In this document: positions 1 to 10,000 of the stretch, in pieces
Numbering within the stretch: position 1 is the first letter of the stretch
How the letters are laid out: every line of letters starts with the position of its first letter
Source: Prosopocoilus inquinatus
Taxonomy: Eukaryota; Arthropoda; Insecta; Coleoptera; Lucanidae
Assembly: GCA_036172665.1 (NCBI GenBank)
Contig: CM069876.1
Span: 6,386,001-6,450,000, forward strand
DNA: 64,000 bases
Direction: 5' to 3'
The notes under the pieces: model-generated
What the model was told of the DNA's origin: nothing
The model's input: the letters and a program-made list of their open reading frames with translations, nothing else
Database searches by the model: none
Translations under genes and position numbers: made by a program

Positions 1-126
1 TAAAGGAAATGTGTTCAAACTGTCAGACCTTTGTGAACTGTCATTATTCAAAATTTGTTTAAATTTAGTTCAAACTCAAAACCCTTGTGTCAAGTATTGA
101 AAGCGCGACATGTTAAAATGTTTAAT

Positions 127-826
127 ACCATTATTTACCAAATAATTTATAAAATGGTAAACTTAGGAGGAAAATATTTCAGAAAAGTACTTAATTTGAC
201 ATCCTAAACACGATACGCTGATGAAAAAGATAGGCCGCGTTAAGTGAACGGTCAAGTCAGCGGTCCGACTAAACCCTCTGACCAATCAACAATTGAGAAA
301 AGTGATCACGTGATTTGGTCTGACCACTTCGACCGTTCACTTACCGCAGTCATAATGTTCCATTTAAAAAGTTGAAAACAATTTAAAATCTGATAATCAT
401 TTGTTTCTCCGAAGGTACTATAAAATCGAGCAGGGAAGGTCCGGAAACTTTTCTAATTTAAACTACTTCGTAAAATTTTAAATGATAAAGTTAGCTATTG
501 TAGCCATTTCCCGTGAACACCGAGATTTTGTTACTAAATCATTTATAAAATAGTAGGCTTTGGGATATGATATTTTAGAGACATCATTAATTTGACATCC
601 AGAGCGCGATGCGATGATAAAAAACCTATCATTCCATTTAAAAAAGTTGAAAACAATTGAAAATCTCGAAAACCTGATTATCATTTGTTTTTCCGAAAGT
701 ACCATAATAAAGCGAGGAGGAAAGGTCCCAAAACTTACTTTCCTAATTTAAGTTACATCGTAAAAATACAAATAAATAAGATAGCTATAGGTATAGTGGC
801 TTCCCATGAACACCCTGTATAAACCT
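127..826. repeat. two degenerate tandem copies of a ~300-bp repeat
   Basis: Blocks such as TTAATTTGACATCC, CATTTAAAAA-GTTGAAAACAA and ATCATTTGTTT-TCCGAA occur in the same order at about 190-530 and 580-826. The second copy ends at the GAACACCCTGTATA motif common at TE ends in this window. Confidence 0.6.
233..350. mobile_element. small palindromic MITE inside the first tandem copy
   Basis: Arms AAGTGAACGGTC (242-) and GACCGTTCACTT (to ~342) face each other. The insertion is missing from the second tandem copy, where the flanks are contiguous. Confidence 0.6.
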
Positions 827-1179
827 GATCACATTCAGTACAAGGAATACAATAAACAATACCATATTGATTAATTATTAATCAATCATTAATATTTTTT
901 AATTCTTTAGTGATCAAATTTGTATAACTTCATCAAATCAAATTTTTATAATTTGTCGAAATTTTTTTGTAAATTAAAATGTTAAAATTAATTTGAGAAT
1001 TATTATTGTTAATATTATGAATTTTTTTTTCATTTTGATTATAACGAAATAAAATTTTATAAACTAAATTTAAGGTATCTCCATTACTAGAAAAAAGGTT
1101 TCTAAGTTTAATTAAATTCTTTTCTAAAATAGTAGAATGACAAAGTTTTTATTCTATTCTTAAAAGAAATGAAAACATG

Positions 1180-1600
1180 TAGCGCGCCACGTAATACCCA
1201 ACTCGCGCTGAGCCCTTCTTACCATCACTCACCCCCACGCCTACGGTCAAGTATCCGACACCACCCCGAGTAGCCGACCAGCAACGACCCTGAGGAATAA
1301 AAGGCCCTTTCGGCCCTTCGGACACTAGAGTTCAACTCAGCTCTCATCTAGCTCCTGGCCTAGCTTCCGCTGCGGAACAAGCCCTGGTCTACCTTGAGTG
1401 CCTGCGTTTGAACTAGTAAGGGCGTCTTACGAACCCCGCGAAGCGTCGCGCCATCCGCGAGACGCCAGTGTTCCACTTCACATTTTCAAATCCGCTATTA
1501 TAATGTTAGAACTTTATATTTTATTAATCTAATAAACAGTTTGTGTTATTTTTCCATTCGCGTGTTATTTGTGACGAACCCAGTGTTAAGAAAGAAATAT
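1180..1600 (+). mobile_element. candidate solo LTR / GC-rich promoter-like segment
   Basis: A GC-rich block in AT-rich DNA: TGTAGCGCGCCACGTAATAC at the left, GGAATAAAAGGCCC as a TATA-like box near 1295, AATAAA at ~1530, and GTGACGAACCCA at the right. The layout resembles U3-R-U5 of an insect LTR. No partner LTR or clear target duplication was found. Confidence 0.35.
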
Positions 1601-1789
1601 AGTTAATGTGATACCCCCAGCCTACAAACATGATTTAAAGGATTACATGAATGAAAATTAATGAATCTACCTGAATGTGTCGGTTTTTTGATACCAATGT
1701 AATATGATTGTACTATTTACTAATCTAATTAATTTGATATCAAGAAACGGAATTGAATTATTAGTTTCTTCTACTAAGGTAAATTGAAT

Positions 1790-2370
1790 TTATGGATAAA
1801 AGTCATTAACGACATGTAATGTAAAGTACAAATAATGCCCTTTTTTGACTGCTGCCCAGTTATAGAATAGATTCCTTAATTGATCAGTCGTGATCATGTT
1901 CCGCGAATAAAGCCATCTATATATATTTTTTTTAAATCCAAATTGAAAGGGTAATTGAGGTATGCCATTGTCCAAAAGACGATGATTCGTCACCATCTCG
2001 GCTAAAATAGGGCTAAGGGGAGAACCCATTGGAACACTGTTTATAAAAGACATCATTAACTATTATTAAATTAAAAAAATTAAATTGTTAAGAATTTTTC
2101 TTTACTTAAATTACAATTTGGTTCAATTTTGTTAGACCAATCTTCATTACCAATTTCTATAATAATATTTGTAGGGATGTTAGTAAATAAAGAAGCAAGA
2201 TTTAAGGAAACTAAGACAACATCCTCAGGTAATTGAAAATTTTGAAGTTGTTCTGCAAAAGCAAAAGAACTTTTTACATTTGTATAATCATTTTGATTTT
2301 CGTAAGCTAATGTTGACCGCAAAGGAATATTTTCTTTGTAGATTTTTGACAAACCATAAAATTCACGTGA
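1790..2370 (-). pseudogene. Penelope-like element reverse transcriptase fragment
   Basis: On the minus strand, 2352-2080 reads MSKIYKENIPLRSTLAYENQ, VLVSLNLASLFTNIPTNIII and LSKEKFLTI. After a stop, 2056-1790 reads VPMGSPLSPILAEMV and LLDNGIPQLPFQFGFKKNIY. KIYKENIPLRS, SLFTNIPT and PMGSPLSPILA are diagnostic of Penelope-like RT fingers and palm. The YxDD segment is scrambled and no GIY-YIG endonuclease was found, so this is a broken fragment. Confidence 0.8.
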
Positions 2371-2550
2371 TGTAGAGTTGTATGCTGTTAATTCTTTGTT
2401 TTAGTTAATTTAGTTAAGATCTTTTACAAACTCATTATTTGTGGATTGTATGTAGAGCCAGTTGGGTCCTTATTTATTCATATGACTTAATAAAATATGT
2501 TTATTGTAAAATCTCGAAAACTTTTCAAATTTAAGTCTCGTAGCGGCTTC

Positions 2551-4626
2551 CAGGGTTGGAAAGTTTAAAACAAACTGTTTAAAACATGTTTAGAACACCG
2601 AATTAAAAACATACCATTTGTTTTAAACAAAATGTTTTAAACATGTTTTTTTTGATAATGTTTTAAATTCATTTTTTGTAATTTTAAGCTAATACAGAAC
2701 TCTGCTTTATTTTTAAGTTTTAAACATGTTTTTTTGTTAATGTTTTAAATTCATTTTTTTAGTTTTAAACTAAAAAAGACCACTTTTGATATATGTGCTT
2801 TATTTTTGCAACGTAATACTGTATAACCAGAAGTTAATTGTTTAGTGTCTGTATTTCACTGAGAGATTAACTTTGATCTTTTGTTTGTTCTCATATCAAT
2901 TATTTTAATAATTGTAGGCAATGCGTGGCTGAGCTGATGACGTGATGGCCACACTGTAGCTCCGATTTGAACTAAATTTAAATTGCATTAGATTGATTAT
3001 AATAAGTTCGTTAAGGGGACGATTCATTTCAAAATGGCGGGAATTCCTTCCCATGTAAATAACAGGAGGAAAGAACTTCGATATTTTTTCAAAATTTAGA
3101 CACTAGTTTGACTTGAAAACGGATGCAATACCTTCCACAAAGCATAGGCTACGACGTGATCTATTTTTAAACTGAAATGGAAGTGTAAATTACTTTAAAA
3201 TAAATAAATAAATAAATCAGTCGATGTCATACACACCAACAGAAAATATTATTTTAAGAAATAATCACAGCAAATCAGAAGAAATAAAATAGATCACGTC
3301 GTAGGCAAACATATAAACTATAAGTAGTATCAGTTATTTCAGTCTACGATCAGTAGTTTTCAAGAAAATATCCATTTTCTGAAAAATTTGTAGAAAATTT
3401 AGCTTAAATTAAAACCAACTGCAACGTTTTGCTGGTAAGGCAGATTTTGCTTAAAAATAAATGAAATTCATAGGTACACTAGTGTTGAGGCAAACTTTAG
3501 TTTGTTCTCATGTCAATTGTTTTAATAATTGTAGACAATGCGTGGCTGAGCTGATGTGATGACTACACTTTAGCTCTGATTTGAACTAAATTTAAATTGC
3601 ATTAGATTGATTATAATCAATTCATTAATTATTACTGATCACTAGAATAATACTTATATTGTAAAATTTTAAAATACTATTTCAATATTTAACCTTTTAT
3701 TATTACATTAAGTTTTGAAACATACTGGGTCCTCCGCTTCCCTGTTCATACTATGGGCTACGGGATGAGTTATTATGTAGCAAACTGGCTTGAATTTGTC
3801 AATGATAATGCAATGTTAGGTCAAAAAGTGATCGTAGGATGTCCTTGTTTAAACTATTTATAACGTTAACGTTTCATTTGTCTTCGTTGAATTTCTACCG
3901 TGTGTCCCAAAGCAATATATTCGCATTTCTAGAGTTTTAAGGTTTGTTTAAAATTTGAAAACAATGAATTAAACAAAAATTTAATTTGAATTTTCAGACA
4001 TATACCTACTGGACTTTTGGTTTCGCCGGAAGCAATATCAACTTTGTTATTTAAAATGGAACACCCTTCATATTTTTACATATTTGGAAGTTTTGTTTTC
4101 CAATCTTGAAAGCCACGAGTCATGTATTTTAGTTCTAATTTGATAACATTACTTCTATGGATTGAATTTGATTTTAATTTTTAGTTTAGTTTTTCTCAGT
4201 ATGTTGATACCAAATACTTCATACTTTCTTTGAAAATCATTTAAAACACCACGACCGTAGATCCTAAATAAATCATGTTCTGCCTTAAATGATTTAAATT
4301 ATTATCAAAGTACATACATTATTTTTAAAAGGGTACATAATCTAACATTACAAACTTTTCATCTTTCTTTTAATTAGACATCGAATTTTAATAAGTTCTT
4401 CTTTTTACACAAATATCAAATATTAATAGTAATATCAATCTTTTTATGTAGGCTGCAAGGGTAATTTAAACATTTGAAAGTTGTTTGATACAGCTGTTTT
4501 TTTGTTTAAAACATGTTTAATTTAGGGTCAATTTTAAACATGATTTAAACAAAAAAAAAATGTTTAAAACAAAAAAAAACAGAAATTTTGTTCTTTTAAA
4601 AAAAACAGTTTTTTTTTCCAACCCTG
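2551..4626. mobile_element. non-autonomous hAT element with 8-bp target duplication
   Basis: Ends CAGGGTTGGAAA and TTCCAACCCTG are inverted. They are flanked by GCGGCTTC at 2543-2550 and 4627-4634, an exact 8-bp target duplication as in hAT insertions. The 2.08-kb interior has no transposase frame. GTTTAAAAC-type repeats lie next to each end, with a 120-bp internal direct repeat (2881-3003 / 3499-3620). Confidence 0.82.
2881..3620. repeat. internal direct repeats with an inverted pair between them
   Basis: 2881-3003 and 3499-3620 share GTTTGTTCTCAT, AATGCGTGGCTGAGCTGAT and TAAATTGCATTAGATTGATT. Between them TACGACGTGATCTATTTT (~3150) and its complement (3286-3303) form an inverted pair, suggesting an element inserted with partial duplication. 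Confidence 0.6.
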
Positions 4627-4776
4627 GCGGCTTCTCATAAACACCCTGTATGTAGATTTATATGAACTTTTTTTTACCTAAAAAAGTCTCCTATATATTG
4701 GTGAAATTTGTTTCGCCGATTATGACTCACTCTGTATAACGAGGCCGAACGAAGCAGCAATCAGTTGGGATATAGG

Positions 4777-5886
4777 CAGTGTAGGGCATTAATCAATTAA
4801 ATCTAATTGCAATTAATATCAATTGTAACTTACAATTGAATTTAATTGTAATTATTTGATTTAATTGCAATTACATTTTTAGTTGCAATTAAATTTAATA
4901 GCTTTGTACATATAGATACATATTTTGAGCCCTATCAACGTATCGGATATCGATATTCCGACACGTAAAATGTAGAAGACCGAAAAATAAGTTGAATAAT
5001 TAAAATTTTGTCAATGAATAAAGTACCTATTTATGAAATAAATCATAATTTTTGTTTTAAACATGTATCCAGTTCGAAACATATCGATCCGATATTTAAA
5101 TACGTTTCGGTAACCGATACTCGAAGACAGAAATCGTATCGAAAATCGATATACAATTTCCCGTGTCGCCCACCTCTACTAATAATTACAAACGATGATT
5201 TACGTAATGGACGGGACAGTTCAGGACTGTCCTGTCCGCTACGCGAATTGTCTTTATTCTTTCTTAATTAAAGACCATAATTTGCGTAACGGATAGAATA
5301 ATCCTGGAATGTCCCGTCCGTTACATCGATAACTTCCTGCACCGCCCACCTGTAATAATAATTAAAAACAATAAGTTATGTAACGGACGGGACATTCCAA
5401 GATTGTTCTGTCCGATACGAAAATTATTGTCTTTAATTATATTACAGGTGGGCGGTACGGGAAATGTGTATAGAAATTCAATAAATATCGGGTATCGATT
5501 ACCGGTACGTATTGAAATATCGAATTGATACGATTTGAAATATTGGACACGGGTTTAAATCAAGAATTTTGATTTATTTTATAAAGTGTACTTTAAATTT
5601 GTTCATAGGTAAATGTATCTTCAGTTTACATAGTATTTTCACGTTAATGAAAATGTTTGAATGTTCGTTCGCGTGGAATGACCGTTAATTAATTGTTAAT
5701 TGCGAGTTTCTACAATTACAATTAATTAATTATTGTTAATTGCGAGCTTCTACTATTACATTTAATTGATTGTTAAGTGCGAGTTTCTACGATTACAATT
5801 AACTGTCAGATTGCAGATTTCTACATTTACAATTAATTAATTGTCAGTTGTTAATTGCCAATGTAGTTTAATTATGCCCAACACTG
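4777..5886. mobile_element. non-autonomous hAT-like element rich in AATTG
   Basis: Ends CAGTGTAGGGCATTAAT and GCCCAACACTG are inverted hAT-type termini. The flanks GATATAGG (4769-4776) and GATGTAGG (5887-5894) are an 8-bp duplication with one change. AATTG-rich tracts lie inside both ends; 5680-5870 holds four imperfect ~55-bp repeats with GCGAGTTTCTAC. Confidence 0.7.
5083..5535. repeat. nested palindrome inside the 4.8-5.9 kb element
   Basis: TTTCCCGTGTCGCCCACCT pairs with AGGTGGGCGGTACGGGAAA. Inside, GGAATGTCCCGTCCGTTAC pairs with GTAACGGACGGGACATTCC, and CACCTGTAATA-type ends mark a small MITE. The centre is near 5310. Confidence 0.6.
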
Positions 5887-5894
5887 GATGTAGG

Positions 5895-6734
5895 CAAGTT
5901 TTGTTAAGTTAAGAAAAACAACTTGCAATCCCTTTCAAGTATGATCTCGAGTTAATATGAATCTCTCTTCACTTTGCGGCCGGCAATCGACGTGAAATGT
6001 TATGAAATTGTAACAAATTCTCTTCAATTATTGAAGATCGTATCAATTGATATGCATGTCAATGTTACTGAATAGCCCTGAATATAAGTCTATTTATTCA
6101 TGTATTTATTTAATAAATGTATTCCTTATTTTGACTACGTTCCTCATTACAGCTAATCCTCAAAATTACCATAACAATATTTATCGTTATTCACTTTTTT
6201 GATAAAGCGAAAAATCAGTTCACAAAACGTAAACAAAGGTAAATAAAAACCGTATTTTTAGCTCGATCTAAAGTCTTTCATAACATGTATAAACACTAAG
6301 GTAAAAAAAAATTAACGGTATAAGCCTTTTTTCTTGGAAAAATTCATACTCTTCAAAATATTTGAAGGTTATTTCAGAAGCAACACGTTGATCAATGCCT
6401 TTCAAGTGGCAGGTGTGTTGTTTCTGAAATAGTGAATTTATTTAGTAGTTACTTTATCATAACCTCAAACCTATGTATCACAGGTGTTGAATTAAGGACA
6501 AATTATTATTGCTATTTTTTTTTTTTTTTCATTAAACTTGTTCTTTTTTTTACATTTTATTTACGAATATTTTCATTTGTATGTATATGTACATTTAAAA
6601 TTCTATTCGCTGATGATAAATGATCTCACGGTGAATTTACCAACGGCGAATAGGCGACAGCAAATCGGCGATGGCGAAATATCCTGGACCCGACAGCGTA
6701 AACGCACCTTCTGTACCTGCACTGACAAAGTTAG
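5895..6734. other. no gene seen; one small hairpin
   Basis: The only structure is a hairpin at 6371-6431 (ATTTCAGAAGCAACAC against GTGTTGTTTCTGAAAT). The segment near 6010-6085 resembles 58800-58875 (TTCTCTTCAATTATTGAAGA, GTCAATGTTAC). Confidence 0.5.
6556..6561 (-). terminator. candidate NELF-B polyadenylation signal
   Basis: AATAAA on the minus strand (TTTATT on plus), about 175 bp past the NELF-B stop and the first canonical hexamer there. The 3' end itself is not defined by the sequence. Confidence 0.45.
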
Positions 6735-7082
6735 TTACAAAGTTAAATGATATGGTGCCGGCGTGGGCACACTCATCAGTGGGGAGTTTATATCAATATC
6801 CATTTCTGGTGGAATTTCAGGTTCTTGTTGAGAGTTAATTTTATCCTGTAGGGCTTGATAGAGTGCGTGAACCTTTTCACTGTGTTGATGGGTAGGTTGG
6901 AGAGCTTTCATCAGCGTGTGCAATCGATTCTGCGGAAGCTTGGTATACACATACCACAATAGTTTCAGTAAATGCCTGGCAACGTTGTCACGTGTTAAGC
7001 CAGCAAAAAAGAACTCGTCAAACAGCCCGGTGCAAAAATCCGCCGCCGTGAACTCATCAGGCACATGAATTAGTAAGGAGAC
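6735..7082 (-). CDS. NELF-B: NELF-B coding exon 6 and stop
   Basis: 115 codons plus TAA. It begins VSLLIHVPDEFTAADFCTGL and ends in a proline-rich tail SVPTPAPYHLTL, like the proline-rich C-terminus of vertebrate NELF-B. The acceptor is TTTATTTAG. Confidence 0.93.
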   Translation of the reverse strand, partial: VSLLIHVPDEFTAADFCTGLFDEFFFAGLTRDNVARHLLKLLWYVYTKLPQNRLHTLMKALQPTHQHSEKVHALYQALQDKINSQQEPEIPPEMDIDINSPLMSVPTPAPYHLTL

Positions 7083-10000
7083 CTAAATAAAAGTAGCAAA
7101 TAAGTAAAATGGTTTTATTAAGGAGAAATACAGAGATAGGAAAAGAAACGATTAGGCTTTCTCAAATAAAGAGGTGGAGATGAGTCAAGAAAATGAAAGT
7201 TAACTGAACATACCTAATGTTTGGGAAAACTAAGATAGGCCAACATAGACGCGTTCAGAAAGTGTATCATGAGTGCACTTTGGGCGTTTAAAATGGAAAA
7301 CAGAATATACAAGATTATTTACACGAAAGAGAAAGAATGTTACCCAAAGCGTGCTTTTTTTAATTCGTAAACGGGCCCTAGATTAATAAATAGCGTTTTT
7401 AATTGAGGTGCACTAAGTGTATCTTCATCTTATTTTATTCCATGAGATTAAAACGAGATGAAGATATACTCAGTGCATGCCAATCGAAAGTGCTGAAAGT
7501 CAAATTTTGGTGTTAGGTAAAAATCTTTTCGCTCGATAATAAAAACTAAGAGGAATTAAACACACAAGATAAATAAAATACTTACGAGGGAATGTAAGAA
7601 AGGATCTTCGAATGCTCTGTCGTCGCTGCAATTAGCAAGAACCGCCAGTATCCTCAACAATCCAACTCTGTCTTTATGTCTTGCAACGTGCAAAGTGTAA
7701 TACATGGCTAAAATACTTGCGACAGAGCTCTCTTGAATGTAAGCTTCGACTGCATCAGGTAAAGGACCGGCGTGCTCTATAATAGTGATGGCTGCCTCCC
7801 TTTCATCTGGTGGAAGTTTGCTCGATAACTGTCGAACCTGATCATCCACCATTAGGGACATTAAAGCAGGAAGGAACTTCGTGACGATCTGACTATCCAG
7901 TTTAGGTTCTTTAAAATCTTGAGAGTCAATCATTACCCACGCGCTTAATCCAAGTGCCAACATTCGCAGAAGCAAAATCAATATTATATTGTCCTAAAAT
8001 CGAAACGAGAAAGTATTTATTTAAATGTGAGCTCGACGTTTGCAAGTACCCTCGGCATTCCTTCATTGTTGATTAGGACTTGCAGTATTTTGATGGCGGA
8101 TGTAGCAAGAAAATTAATCGCATAGGGATCACACAAAGTCATAGATAAGTCACCTAGAACCTGCTCTTGGCCTCGTTTGACGTTGTCCAGGAATCCCTGA
8201 AGCTCCCTCGATCTCTTGATGTCGACGTTTTTCTCTCTTATGCAAGCATCTAAGCACCATGTGAATTTGTGGCATGGATCTACGGAAATTATGTCCTGCA
8301 CTTCAAGATCGTGTAAAGCCATCAGCAGTTCTGCTCTTAAAGTACAATAGTGAACGTTGCGTGTTCTCAAGAACAGAGTTCTTAAAAATTGAAGGACCAT
8401 ATCGTACAGTTTCACACTGCTTCCGATCATATGAGCCAGTTTTTGGACTACGTCACCTTGTCTGCGAACCTGAGAAGATGTATGTTTAAAAAGTACTTTT
8501 GAATTTTTTTTTTTACATAGAGAAAGTATTCATTCATGGAATATTAACATTAATTTAAAGTGTAGAAAGCACCGATCACCCCAGTTAGAGACGGCCAAGT
8601 CCGTGTAAATTTTTGGGCATACTTTCCCCTCCATAAAAATTGCAACTTTCCTTCTCAACTTTCAGATGTCGCTCTAAAAATTTATTTTATTAGGAAAGCG
8701 CAGGAAATTTGAATTAGTTGTAAAATAGTTACATGATATAATTTAACAGGCACGCATTTTGAAAAATATGAAAATAAATAAAAAAATAATGATTTTTTTA
8801 TTCATTTAACCATACTTATCCAAAATACAAATACAATGTTAAATAAAGTAAGTATATTTTCACATAAACATGGCTAAATAAGCGCAATATGCAGAGAAGA
8901 AATCGTCCTTTCTAAAAAAGATGTATTGTGATTAAAAAAATAATTACATGAGGCACTTACATAGCACATTACCGGCTTACATATACGACCAATGATTTAA
9001 TAAGGTTAGATGGAGTCTAGCAGCATTTTGAATAGGACTGCATCGGCTTTAACATTAGAGAGTGAAAGATAATATGAGCATTCCCTAAGAGTAACAAAGA
9101 TCAGAAATGGCCGATACCACGTGGTTTGGGGCAAATGAAAGCTTAGTTCAGATGCATACGGATGTCAATGATCTGGTATGGGTTGGATGGAATGTAGAGT
9201 GAGAGGTATCGCGACGAACATTAGAGAGAGAGAAGACTAGCCTCGATCAGCTGGGTTGGGGTAAAACGTCAAAATTAGTTTGACAATGTCAAAACCTGAA
9301 AACAATCGTTGTCTGTGCGTTTAGTCTGTTAGTTTTCAAATTGAATTTTGTGGGGTCGTTTTCTCGATTTTAAGTTATTTGAAGTGACTTATCAAGTTTT
9401 GTTTATTATTTAATTAAAGTTCAACATCCATTGATTTCGCTCCTAGTTTTTACGGGATATTTTAAATTGATTTTGAATGTCATTTTATTAGATTTTTAGT
9501 TTTATGTAAGTGACCATTTTACTCTAAAAAGATAAGCAAGTTTCTTAAATATCCTTTATTATAATATTTCAATAATCGCGTTAATAAAATGTAGAATACC
9601 TACTTGTTTCGCTGATGATTGCATAAATATGCGACAAAAAGATGTAAATGTATCCATCCACAGAGAGGGTAGACGCATTTTAAAATTACTTAAAATATTG
9701 AATATATTTCGTATTACACGCATGTGCAAATTATAAAAATAGATTCTATAGTCTAATTTAAAATTGGAATATGAACTATAAACTACGAAGTTCATTAATT
9801 TTTGACAATTCGCTATTCAACCACTTACTCGCCCTGGCAACGGTTTTTGCAAACGCATTAAGCTTAGTTGAGATGGATTCCGAATATGCAAAATATTTAT
9901 TGCAATTTGTTTTTGATTGGCTAGTTTTTTGCGTATCCGGATGCATGTGAACTAAGCTTTCATTTGCCCCAAACCACGTGGTATCGGCCATTTCTGATCT

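Noticed and set aside
9611..9655. CTGATGATTGCATAAATATGCGAC as a second hammerhead
   Set aside because: A small stem follows the CTGATGA, but the required GAAA is missing (GACAAAAAG).
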